64,000 nt of DNA from Hoeflea_A sp965249925 (GCA_965249925.1 OZ252260.1:5146001-5210000); one strand, 5' to 3'; counted from the stretch's first letter, positions 35,468-44,517 are shown. Numbers and translations are program-made. Notes: a model not told the origin generated them from the letters alone.

Positions 35468-36846
35468 TGGACAACGACCTGAAATCCGTCGCCGCCGCCC
35501 GCCGTTGTGCCGAATCCGCCTTCGAGGCTTATCGCGCCTTTCTCGGCACCGATCCAAAGACGATCGACGCACTGGTCGACGCCATGGCCCGGGCGATCGA
35601 GCCCGAGGCCAAGCGGTTGGGCGAGCTGGCGGTCGAGGAGACCGGCTACGGCAACGTGACCGACAAACGCGTCAAGAACCTGTTCAACGCCCTGTCCGTC
35701 GCAGATTACCTGCGCGATATCACGACACTCGGTATCCTGTGGCGCGACGACGCGGCGAAGATCGCCGCCATCGGCGAACCGATGGGCGTGGTCGCGGCAC
35801 TGATCCCGGTGACCAATCCCACTTCGACGATCATCTACAAGGTGCTGTCGGCAGTCAAAGCCGGCAACGCCGTCGTCTGCGCGCCGCACCCGCGCGGCGT
35901 GCGATGCGGGCTCGAGACCGTGCGGATCATGGCCGAGGCGGCCGAGCAACTGGGAGCACCGAAAGGGCTGATCCAGTGTCTCGACCATGTCACCATTCAG
36001 GGCACGGGCGAGCTGATGCGGCACCGTCGCACCTCGGTGGTGATGGCCACCGGCGGTCCGGGCATGGTGCGGGCCGCCTATTCCTCAGGCAAGCCGACGC
36101 TCGCCGTCGGCGCCGGCAACGTGCCGTGTTTCGTCCACGATTCAAAGGCGGACCAACTGGCCGAGGTGGCCGAACAGATCGTCACCTCAAAAGCCTTCGA
36201 TTATGGCACTGCCTGTGTGTCGGAACAGGCGGTGGTGGCCAGCCGTAGGATCGCCCGCGAACTGCGCCATGAGATGAAACTGAAGGGCGCGCATTTCTGC
36301 ACGCCCGCCGAGGCGGACCGTCTCGCCGACGTGATCTTCTCGGGCCGTCAGGCGATGAACCCCGACAATGTCGGCCAATCACCACAGGCCCTGGCGGAGT
36401 TGGCCGGGTTTTCCGTTCCGCCCCGCACACGTTGCCTGGTTTCGGAAGAGACGGAGATCGGCTGGCAACGGCCACTGTCGGCGGAGAAACTCAATCCGGT
36501 CTTGGCCTTTTACGAGGCGCGCGACAGCGACCACGGCATCGAGCTTTCGCATGCGATCGCCCGCTTTGAGGGCTGGGGCCATTCGGCAATCATCCACGCC
36601 GACGATCCTCAGGCTGTGGCTCAGTTCAGCGCGGTGCCGACCGGCCGAGTGTTGGTCAACACGCCGGCGATCATGGGTGGCATGGGTTATTCCACCGATC
36701 TGGAACCCAGTTTCATGCTCGGCACTGGCACCTGGTCCGGCTCCATCACCTCCGACAACGTCACGGCACTGCACCTGATCAACATCAAGCGCGTGGCGTA
36801 CGAAAACCGCCCTTGGCGAGACATCTACGACGAATACGGAGAGTAG
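35467..36846 (+). CDS. CoA-acylating aldehyde dehydrogenase, microcompartment type
   Basis: 459 residues of the EutE/PduP/AdhE-N family, converting an aldehyde + CoA + NAD+ to acyl-CoA + NADH. The catalytic Cys250 is in FDYGTACVSEQAVV; other marks are GEPMGVVAALIPVTNPTS, the cofactor loop ATGGPGMVRAAYSSGKP, GAGNVPCF and the C-terminal LGTGTWSGSITSDNV. This is the core enzyme of every catabolic microcompartment (metabolosome). No separate encapsulation peptide is apparent at either end. The ATG overlaps the previous stop, and the following BMC-T gene starts two bases after its stop. Confidence 0.93.
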   Translation: MDNDLKSVAAARRCAESAFEAYRAFLGTDPKTIDALVDAMARAIEPEAKRLGELAVEETGYGNVTDKRVKNLFNALSVADYLRDITTLGILWRDDAAKIAAIGEPMGVVAALIPVTNPTSTIIYKVLSAVKAGNAVVCAPHPRGVRCGLETVRIMAEAAEQLGAPKGLIQCLDHVTIQGTGELMRHRRTSVVMATGGPGMVRAAYSSGKPTLAVGAGNVPCFVHDSKADQLAEVAEQIVTSKAFDYGTACVSEQAVVASRRIARELRHEMKLKGAHFCTPAEADRLADVIFSGRQAMNPDNVGQSPQALAELAGFSVPPRTRCLVSEETEIGWQRPLSAEKLNPVLAFYEARDSDHGIELSHAIARFEGWGHSAIIHADDPQAVAQFSAVPTGRVLVNTPAIMGGMGYSTDLEPSFMLGTGTWSGSITSDNVTALHLINIKRVAYENRPWRDIYDEYGE

Positions 36847-36848
36847 GT

Positions 36849-37472
36849 TTGGCTGATATCACCATCCGCGCGCTGATGCAGATCGACAATCTGCAACCGA
36901 AATTCGCCGCCTATAACGGCGCGACGGTACAAGGTTCGGTGCCGCTTTCCGGCGATACGGTGTTGATCGGCGAATTCGCCCCGGGCAATGGCGTTTTTAC
37001 GCTGATCGACCGGGCCCTCAAGGCGAGCGCCGTCGAGGCGACCACACAGCTCGTCGAACGCGAATTCGGCTTCTTCATCCTGCGCTCGCCCTCCAACGCC
37101 GAGGTGAGTGCGGCGCGCGATGCGATCCTTTCAGAACTCGGCGCCTCGATGAGTGACCGGGTCAAGCCGCATGTCGCCTCGACCCAGATCATCACGTCCG
37201 TGGAACCCTATCAGGCACAGCTGCTCAACAAATGGCGCAAGGGGGCGCTGCTGGTGCCCGGCGAAACGCTCGGCATCATCGAATGCGCGCCGGCAGCCTA
37301 TATCTCGATCGCCGCCAACGAGGCGGAAAAATCGGCCGATATCGACATCGTGGAAGTGCGGGCGGTCGGCCGCTTCGGTCGGCTGTTCATTGCCGGCAGC
37401 GAGGATTCGGTCAAGACCGGGATCGAGGCGGCGACCACGGCCATCGACAGCGTCGACGGGCAGGTGAACTGA
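36849..37472 (+). CDS. Tandem-domain microcompartment shell protein (BMC-T)
   Basis: 207 residues with two fused BMC domains that form pseudohexameric trimers. Domain 1 has LMQIDNLQPKFAAYNGATVQG and TLIDRALKASAVEATTQLVE; domain 2 has LLVPGETLGIIECAPAAYISIAANEAEKSADI (described) and GRLFIAGSEDSVKTGIEAA. The start is a TTG at 36849, placed six bases after GGAGAG; an in-frame ATG at 36813 lies inside the preceding gene and gives an unnatural N-terminus. With the BMC-P and BMC-H genes it completes the minimal set for a closed shell. The stop overlaps the next ATG. Confidence 0.93.
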   Translation: MADITIRALMQIDNLQPKFAAYNGATVQGSVPLSGDTVLIGEFAPGNGVFTLIDRALKASAVEATTQLVEREFGFFILRSPSNAEVSAARDAILSELGASMSDRVKPHVASTQIITSVEPYQAQLLNKWRKGALLVPGETLGIIECAPAAYISIAANEAEKSADIDIVEVRAVGRFGRLFIAGSEDSVKTGIEAATTAIDSVDGQVN

Positions 37473-38659
37473 TGGCGAGGGGCCGGCGTGTCATCGGTTC
37501 CGAGCACGTGGCGGAAATCCGCGCCAAGGGGCGGATTGTCATGGAGGTCATGCCCTCGGACATCGTGACCGCGCAGGCGGAGGAAATGGCGGCGCGTCTC
37601 GGCGTCCGGCTGGTGCCGGGTCCGCTGGAGAAGCCGCAGGCGCACCGGACCGATGGCGCGACATCGCTGCGGCGCGTGCTCTATCGCCGCGCACCGCGTT
37701 GGGTTGCGCCGCGGCCGCGTGCGGGTCAGGGCGTCCGGCGGCTGAAGAAGCTGGCGCTGGTCGGCGCCGGCGGTGTGGGCGCCAACATTGCCCATCTTGC
37801 CGCCAACAACGACATCGCCGACGAAATCGTGCTGATCGACATCGTGCCGGGGCTGGCGGCCTCAGTGGCGCTCGACCTCAACCACGCCAGCGGCGTGTCG
37901 CGCAGCGCCGCGCGCGCCTCCGGCAGCGAGGATCTGTCGACGGTTGCCGGTGCCGAAGTCGTTGTCGTCACGGCAGGCCGTCCGCGCACGCCGGGCATGA
38001 CACGCGCGGACCTGATCGACGTCAACCGTCGGGTGATCCACACGACGGCGGAGGCCATCCGCTCAGGAGCGCCGCACGCCGTGGTGATCGTAGTGACCAA
38101 TCCGCTCGACGAGATGACCGTCGAGATGCTGCGTGCAACCGGCTTTCCGCGCGAACGTGTGCTCGGCATGGCCGGCACGCTCGACAGCAGCCGCTTCCGC
38201 AATGCGTTGGCGCAGGCGGCCGGTGTTTCCGCTGCCGACGTCGAAGCGGTCACCCTAGGTTCCCATGGCGATGAGATGGCACCGATCGTTTCCCGCGCCC
38301 GCATCAAGGGCCGGCCGCTCGATGTCTTTCTCGATGGAGCGCAGATCGATTCCAGTGTCCGCGACGCGGTCACCGGCGGCGGCCAGGTCGTCGCCCTGCG
38401 CAAGACCGGGTCGGCAACCATTGCACCCGCCCATGCCTCGATCGAACTGATTGACCATATGCGTGGCGCCCGTGCCGGGTCGGTGCCCGCATCCGTGATG
38501 CTTGACGGAGAATACGGCATCTCAGGCGTCGTCCTCGGCGTGCCGTGCCATCTCGGCAGGGGCGGGCTGGTGGCGGTCGAGGAACTGAAGCTGTCGCCCG
38601 ACGAGGAACAGGCGTTGAAAGCTGCCGCCGAAGCCATTCGAACGCGTCTGGAGGGCTGA
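37472..38659 (+). CDS. Malate/lactate dehydrogenase-family enzyme with EutQ-like N-terminal extension
   Basis: 395 residues. Residues ~92-395 are an LDH/MDH fold: LALVGAGGVGANIAHLA (98-103 dinucleotide loop), NAD-type Asp in VLIDIVPG, TAGRPRTPGMTRADL with Arg at the position that favours dicarboxylates, GTLDSSRFRNAL, and the catalytic His in GSHGDEMAPIVS. Malate/oxaloacetate is therefore the best guess. Residues 1-50 (VIGSEHVAEIRAKG ... IVTAQAEEMAARLGV) resemble the N-terminus of EutQ and other microcompartment-associated proteins, and residues 51-90 are a basic linker. I infer a lumen or shell targeting segment and an NADH-recycling role. The ATG overlaps the BMC-T stop. Confidence 0.85.
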   Translation: MARGRRVIGSEHVAEIRAKGRIVMEVMPSDIVTAQAEEMAARLGVRLVPGPLEKPQAHRTDGATSLRRVLYRRAPRWVAPRPRAGQGVRRLKKLALVGAGGVGANIAHLAANNDIADEIVLIDIVPGLAASVALDLNHASGVSRSAARASGSEDLSTVAGAEVVVVTAGRPRTPGMTRADLIDVNRRVIHTTAEAIRSGAPHAVVIVVTNPLDEMTVEMLRATGFPRERVLGMAGTLDSSRFRNALAQAAGVSAADVEAVTLGSHGDEMAPIVSRARIKGRPLDVFLDGAQIDSSVRDAVTGGGQVVALRKTGSATIAPAHASIELIDHMRGARAGSVPASVMLDGEYGISGVVLGVPCHLGRGGLVAVEELKLSPDEEQALKAAAEAIRTRLEG

Positions 38660-38663
38660 GGCC

Positions 38664-39104
38664 ATGATCATCGAAACCGTCAAGACGGGCGGACGCTTCG
38701 AGGAAATCGGTGCCTATGCGCGGGTCAAACGGGTGGGGCCGTTCGTCTTCGTCGCCGGCACGACGGCCGTCGAGCCGAATGGACGCCTGCACGCGCCGGG
38801 CGATACCTACGCTCAGGCGATGTACATTTTTCAGCGCATCGAGGACTCACTGAGTCAGGTGGGCGCCGGGATGCATCACGTGGTGCGCACCCGTGCTTTT
38901 CTCACCGATATGGCGGCCGGCGGTGGCGGCTTCGTGCGCGCCCACGGGGAGGTGTTCAAGGGTATTGATCCGGTGACCAGCGGGGTCGAGGCCGGCCTGA
39001 CCATGCCGGGCATGATGATCGAAATCGAGGCCGACGCACTGATCCCCGAAGCACTGGGCGCAATAGGCGGGGATTCAGCGGCCGGACACGGGGTAAAAGG
39101 TTGA
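38664..39104 (+). CDS. RidA-family imine/enamine deaminase
   Basis: 146 residues of the RidA/YjgF/UK114 family, trimeric proteins that hydrolyse reactive imines and enamines to carbonyl plus ammonia. Family marks are VGPFVFVAGTTAVEPNGRL, YAQAMYIFQRIEDSLSQVG, VRTRAFLTDM and a C-terminal MMIEIEADALIP carrying the acidic residue of the active site. The Arg in VVRTRAF is at the usual carboxylate-binding position. It is the last gene of the BMC operon, 4 bases after the dehydrogenase stop. The presence of an imine-handling protein agrees with an amine oxidation step in this pathway. Confidence 0.9.
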   Translation: MIIETVKTGGRFEEIGAYARVKRVGPFVFVAGTTAVEPNGRLHAPGDTYAQAMYIFQRIEDSLSQVGAGMHHVVRTRAFLTDMAAGGGGFVRAHGEVFKGIDPVTSGVEAGLTMPGMMIEIEADALIPEALGAIGGDSAAGHGVKG

Positions 39105-39115
39105 TCACGTCCGGA

Positions 39116-39136
39116 TTCTGTGTACTGTATACAGAA
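39116..39136. promoter_or_regulatory. Palindromic operator site 4 (ABC importer)
   Basis: Half-sites TTCTGTGTAC and GTATACAGAA around a central T at 39126, one mismatch between arms. It lies 42 bases before the start of the solute-binding protein gene and 12 bases after the RidA stop, giving the importer its own regulated promoter. Confidence 0.75.
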
Positions 39137-39177
39137 TACAAAACAACAATAATGGTCCAAACCTCTGGAGGAATGCA

Positions 39178-40467
39178 ATGTCAGGCATATTGAGAAGTGC
39201 CGCCGTTATCGGTGCGCTGATGATCGCGGTACCGGCCGCCCAGGCCGATATCAAGGTCGGATTCATCGGCTCGCTGTCATCCGACACCGGTCTGAGCACG
39301 CTGCGCGGCGCCGAAATGGCGATCGAGGAACTGAATGCCGCCGGCGGCGTTCTCGGCGGTCAGCAGATCGAACTGATCAAGGCCGATACTGGCGAGGACG
39401 TGACGGAAGGCATCAAGGCCTACGAGTACCTGGCCGAGACCGAGGAAGTCGATTTCATCATCTCCGGTTCCATCGATGACGTGTCGCTCGGCTGGTTGCC
39501 GCGCATGGTCGAATATCAGATCCCGACCCTCGACACCTGGACGTCCTATATCGGCATCATCGACAAGCTGGTCGAGGACTTCGACAGCTATAAGCCCTAC
39601 TTCATGAACATCGCTTCCGACGAGGCGCTGGCAACGCTCTATATCGACTTCGGCAAGGATGTGCTGGCCGACAAGATGGGCTGGAAATCCGTGGTCATCC
39701 TGCAGGAAGACACCGCCTTCGGCAACGCCATCAACGGTCTCGTCTCCGAGGCGCTGGCTCCCAATGCCGGCATCGAGGTGGTCGACACCATCGTCTTCGA
39801 CATCGCAACGGTCGATTTCGCACCCATTTTCAACCGGGCGGTCGATTCCGGTGCTGACTTCATCTATCTGATATCGTCGGTGAATTCGCAGGTCGTGTCG
39901 TCGCAATATGTGAAGCTGCAGGTGCCGATGGGCATGACCGGTGTCAATGTCGCGGCCCTCGGCCAGGAATACTGGGAAGACACCGGCGGTGCCGGTGGTG
40001 GCATCTCGACGCTGAGCCCGGTTCCTTCGGTGGGCTTCGCGCTCGATCCTGTATCGCAGGAATTCGTCGACAGATATGTCGCCAAATACGGTGACAGCCG
40101 GCCGAAATTTCCGCACTTCAATGGTTTCAACGCCTATCACGGCGTCAAACAGGCCTTCGCCGCCGCCGAAGAAGCCGGTGGTTTCAACAACACCACCTGG
40201 GTCGATGCGATGGAGAAGCAGGACCTGATTCTCGAAAAAGACGGGCAGCCCTGGCTGCGCTACGGGTTCTGGGGCAACGATGAGGTCGAGCCACGCACCC
40301 AGCGCACCTATCCGCACAACGCCCGCTTCGACATCACGCCGCCCTATGAGGACGGCTCGCCCTCCATGGTGGTGATTCAGTGGTATGAGGACGGCACGGC
40401 AGCCGTCGTCTATCCGGAAAAATACGCGACCGGCGAGTTCACCGTCCCGTCCTGGGTCAAACAGTAG
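39178..40467 (+). CDS. Branched-chain-type ABC transporter solute-binding protein
   Basis: 429 residues, periplasmic type I binding protein (LivJ/UrtA/AmiC-like). A Sec signal ends around AAQADIKVG; the mature start IKVGFIGSLSSDTGLSTLRGAEMAIEELNAAGGVLG (described) is typical. Ligands in this family include amino acids, urea, amides and aromatic acids, and this one cannot be assigned. The start follows CTGGAGGA. Located directly downstream of the BMC operon with a regulon operator in front, it is the likely receptor for the substrate of the microcompartment pathway. Confidence 0.93.
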   Translation: MSGILRSAAVIGALMIAVPAAQADIKVGFIGSLSSDTGLSTLRGAEMAIEELNAAGGVLGGQQIELIKADTGEDVTEGIKAYEYLAETEEVDFIISGSIDDVSLGWLPRMVEYQIPTLDTWTSYIGIIDKLVEDFDSYKPYFMNIASDEALATLYIDFGKDVLADKMGWKSVVILQEDTAFGNAINGLVSEALAPNAGIEVVDTIVFDIATVDFAPIFNRAVDSGADFIYLISSVNSQVVSSQYVKLQVPMGMTGVNVAALGQEYWEDTGGAGGGISTLSPVPSVGFALDPVSQEFVDRYVAKYGDSRPKFPHFNGFNAYHGVKQAFAAAEEAGGFNNTTWVDAMEKQDLILEKDGQPWLRYGFWGNDEVEPRTQRTYPHNARFDITPPYEDGSPSMVVIQWYEDGTAAVVYPEKYATGEFTVPSWVKQ

Positions 40468-40528
40468 ATTTCCACGCGGGCGGCGTCCTCCCGCCGCCGC
40501 CCGCTAACCGGAAACGCGATACCGCACC

Positions 40529-41380
40529 ATGACGCAGATCATCATTCAGGGGCTGCTCCTGAGCGGGCTCTACGCGCTGATTGCTGTCGGATTCACTCTG
40601 ATCTTCAGCATCGGACGCGTCCTGAACCTCGCCTACGGCGCCTATCTGATGATCGGCGGCTACGTGTATTTCCAATTCACCCAGGTGTTCGGATGGCCGC
40701 AGATCGCCGGCATCCTGCTGGCGGCCGTCTTCGGATGCGGCATCGGCATCCTCAAATACAATCTGCTGGTCAAGCCGCTGAAGGGCGACCATGTAGCGGT
40801 GGAGATCTCGACGCTGATCCTCGCCGTGGTCATCCAGGCCGGCATTGTCCTTATCTTCAATGACAGTTCGAAAATCCTCCTGCCGATCGTTCCGGGCGTC
40901 TGGCGGATCGGCGGTGCCACGGTCACCTTCAACATTCTGACGGCGGCCCTGGCCAGTTGGGCGATCCTGATCGGACTGTATCTGTTTGTTCGCAACACGC
41001 ATATCGGCCGGGCGATGCAGGCGGTGTCGATGGACGTCAAGGGCGCCGCGATTTCGGGCGTTGACCCGGACCGCATCAATCTCATCACCTGGGGCATTTC
41101 CGGCGGCCTCGGCGCCGTCGCCGGCGTGTTCTTTGCCAGCTACACCCAGCTCAATCCGTCGATGTGGGTGGCCCCGTTGATCATATCGGTCGCTGTGGTC
41201 ATCGTCGGGGGCATCGGCTCGATCATCGGCACCCTGATCGTCGCCCATATCATCGGCTTTATGGAGATCATCTCGACCACCCTGATCGCTGCGGAACTGC
41301 GCGGCGTCTTCACAATGCTGCTGATTATCGTGGTGCTCGTTCTGCGCCCGCGCGGCCTGTTCGGCCGGGCAGAGCTCTGA
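40529..41380 (+). CDS. livH: Branched-chain-type ABC transporter permease (LivH-like)
   Basis: 283 residues, about eight hydrophobic segments. N-terminal QGLLLSGLYALIAVGFTLIFSIGRVLNLAYGAYLMIGGY and the cytoplasmic loop GVDPDRINLITWGISGGLGAVAG match LivH. The C-terminus ends LRPRGLFGRAEL, the family hallmark. It couples to LivM and the LivG/LivF ATPases. Confidence 0.93.
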   Translation: MTQIIIQGLLLSGLYALIAVGFTLIFSIGRVLNLAYGAYLMIGGYVYFQFTQVFGWPQIAGILLAAVFGCGIGILKYNLLVKPLKGDHVAVEISTLILAVVIQAGIVLIFNDSSKILLPIVPGVWRIGGATVTFNILTAALASWAILIGLYLFVRNTHIGRAMQAVSMDVKGAAISGVDPDRINLITWGISGGLGAVAGVFFASYTQLNPSMWVAPLIISVAVVIVGGIGSIIGTLIVAHIIGFMEIISTTLIAAELRGVFTMLLIIVVLVLRPRGLFGRAEL

Positions 41381-41381
41381 C

Positions 41382-42334
41382 ATGGGCATCCGCTGGCAGC
41401 ACCTGGCACTGTGGGCCGCCTTTGTCGTTTTCATGCTGGCGCTGCCGGAATTCGTCTCCAGGGGCACGCTGCGGACGATCATCTTTGCCAACTTCCTGGC
41501 GATCTTCGCCATTAGCTGGGACGTGCTGTCAGGCCGCACCGGCTATATCAGCTTCGGTCATCCGTTTCTCGTCGGCATCGGTGCCTACACCTCGGCGATC
41601 CTGTCCTACCGCTTCGGCGTTCCGATCAGCCTGTCGATCCCGCTGGCGGTGATCGCCACAATGATCGGCGGCACGCTGTTCTTTTTGCCGGCACTGCGCA
41701 TCCGCGGCAGCTACTTCGCTCTGGTGACGCTGGCTTTCATGGAGCTGATGTATCAACTCGTCCAGGTGATCCGCCCGGACCTGACCGGCGGCACGCGCGG
41801 AATGTCCGGCATCGAAACCCTGACCCGCGGGGCGGTGAACAACTACTACCTGTCCTTTTGCCTGATGGTGGCGATCGCCTTCACCATGTGGCTGGTGATG
41901 AAGACGCGCCTCGGAACGGCGCTCAGCGCCATCGGCATGAACGAGGAGTCGGTGCGCGGCAGCGGGCTCGACACGACCAAGTTGAAGCTGGCCGCGTTCA
42001 TGATCGCCGCCTTCATCGCCGGCCTCGGCGGTGCCTTCTATGTGCACTATCTGGGGTCGATCGCCCCGCGCGCCCTGTTCGACATCAACTTCCTGTTCAC
42101 TATCATCGTCGCGGCGCTGATCGGCGGCGCCTCGACCATCGTCGGTCCGATGATCGGTGCGTTTTTCCTGACGTTCCTGCTGGAGTATCTGCGGCCCGTG
42201 CTGCCCGGCGCCGAGCGTTACTTCATCTATGGCGGCATTGCGCTGGTGCTTTACATGTATCAACCGAAGGGCCTTTACGAGATTGCCCGGCAGGGTATCG
42301 GTCGGCTGCGGGAAGCGCGGGGAGGGGCAGGCCT

Positions 42335-42338
<4 letters not shown>
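41382..42338 (+). CDS. livM: Branched-chain-type ABC transporter permease (LivM-like)
   Basis: 318 residues, about nine hydrophobic segments. Typical LivM stretches are IFAISWDVLSGRTGYISFGHPFLVGIGAY, RGSYFALVTLAFMELMY, GTALSAIGMNEESVRGSGLD and KLAAFMIAAFIAGLGGAFY. It starts one base after the livH stop, and its stop overlaps the GTG of livG. Confidence 0.93.
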
Positions 42339-43062
<724 letters not shown>

Positions 43063-43066
<4 letters not shown>

Positions 43067-43776
43067 ACCACATGGCGTTTCTGGAAATCGACAGGCTCTC
43101 GGCCTTTTACGGCAAAGCGCGCGCCCTGCACGGCGTCAATATCGCCATCGAAGCGGGTGAGATCGTTGCCATCATCGGTGCCAACGGTGCCGGCAAGTCG
43201 ACGCTGCTCGATTCCATCATCGGGCTGACCTCGATCACCGGCGATGTTCGGCTTGACGGCGAGTCGCTCGTCGGTTTGACAAGCCGCACGATCGTCGAGC
43301 GTGGTGTCGGCTACGCTCCGGAGCGCTTCAACCTGTTTCCCTATATGACCGTCCTCGACAACCTGATGGTCGGCGCTTTCACCGCCCGCGACGATGCGGC
43401 GCGCAACCTCGATCTGGTGTTCGACCTGTTTCCGCGGCTGGCCGAGCGCCGCGATCAGGAAACCTATACCCAAAGCGGTGGCGAGCGTCAGATGGTGTCA
43501 CTCGGCCGCGCGCTGATGACCAATCCGCGCCTGCTGCTGGTCGACGAGCCGACGATCGGTCTGGCGCCGAAGGTCTGCCTCGACATCGCCGACGCGCTGC
43601 GGCGGCTCAACCAGGAGACCGGCCTGACGATCCTGATTACCGAACAGAACGCCAATTTCGCCATGAGTCTGGCCAGCCAAATCCATATCCTGGAGACCGG
43701 CGAAATCCGTATGAGCGGGTCGGTGGAGGAACTCGGCGCCGACGCCGACCTCAAGGAAGCCTATTTCGGGCACTAG
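43063..43776 (+). CDS. livF: Branched-chain-type ABC transporter ATPase (LivF-like)
   Basis: 237 residues. Walker A GANGAGKST, the LivF-type GVGYAPERFNLFPYMTVLDNL, signature QSGGERQMVSLGRAL, Walker B LLLVDEPTIGLAP and the H-loop region replaced by TILITEQNANFA, as usual for LivF. GTG 43063 overlaps the livG stop; ATG 43072 is an alternative. Last gene of the importer operon, convergent with the second gntR. Confidence 0.93.
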
Positions 43777-43801
43777 CCGCGACGGTTTGTGGCCAGCCGG
43801 T

Positions 43802-44479
43802 TCATGACGCCGGCACCGATTCTTCCTGTCCCGTGGCCAGTTGCCAATAGGAGCCTTCCTTGCGGCCGATGTGAAACTTCAAGATCTTTTCGGCCCGTTT
43901 GAGATCCCCGTCGGCGATCGCCTGGGCGATCTCGAGATGCTCCATGTAGGACTTTGCCATGTGATCGGGATGGCGGCCGAGCCGATGTCGCAGGGCCGCC
44001 ATTTTGGCAGCGATCGCCTGATAGGCGTCGTTCAGGAAACGGTTGTTGGCGCAGTCGAAAAGACACTGATGGAAGCGCGTGTCCTCTCTCAGATACGCCT
44101 CGTCGTCCTTTTTGCTGCGTGTCGCCGTCATCGCGTTGGTGCAATCGGTCAGGCATTCATGCAGCCGATCGGCATCGGCGGCGAACGCGAACCGCAACGC
44201 AGTCGTTTCCAGGCACACCCGCACGTCGCAGATCTTGGCCAGTTCATCGGTGCCCAGTGAAAACACGAAGGTCCCGCGCTGCGGTTCCGTGCGCACCAGC
44301 CCTTCCATTTCCAGACGATTGAATGCCTCACGCACCGGCGTCCGGCTAACCCCGAGCTCCTTGGCAAAGCGGCCTTCCGAAAGCGATCCGCCCAGTTCCA
44401 CGCGGCCGTTGACGATCTGATCGCGAATCTCCTGCGTGACCAGTTCGGTCAGGGATTTCGGGCGTTCGAATCCTGTCAC
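43802..44479 (-). CDS. GntR-family (FCD) transcriptional regulator
   Basis: 225 residues. Winged helix with GRFAKELGVSRTPVREAFNRL and an FCD effector domain with RFHQCLFD, MEHLEIAQAI and KFHIGRKEG as metal-site positions. It is divergent from the TRAP transporter operon; a long inverted repeat lies between them, so it most likely represses that operon and itself. The effector is probably a carboxylic acid, as for most FCD regulators near TRAP systems (inference). Confidence 0.92.
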   Translation of the reverse strand: MTGFERPKSLTELVTQEIRDQIVNGRVELGGSLSEGRFAKELGVSRTPVREAFNRLEMEGLVRTEPQRGTFVFSLGTDELAKICDVRVCLETTALRFAFAADADRLHECLTDCTNAMTATRSKKDDEAYLREDTRFHQCLFDCANNRFLNDAYQAIAAKMAALRHRLGRHPDHMAKSYMEHLEIAQAIADGDLKRAEKILKFHIGRKEGSYWQLATGQEESVPAS

Positions 44480-44517
44480 GTTGCGCCTCCGGTTTCGACG
44501 ATCCTAGACCACTTCAG

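Noticed and set aside
33625..37472. Carboxysome as the identity of the microcompartment
   Set aside because: No RuBisCO, carbonic anhydrase or Cso/Ccm assembly genes; a CoA-acylating aldehyde dehydrogenase marks a catabolic metabolosome.
40457..41539. 360-codon minus-strand frame rich in Asp, His and Gln
   Set aside because: Lies opposite livH; the odd composition is what hydrophobic codons give when read in reverse.
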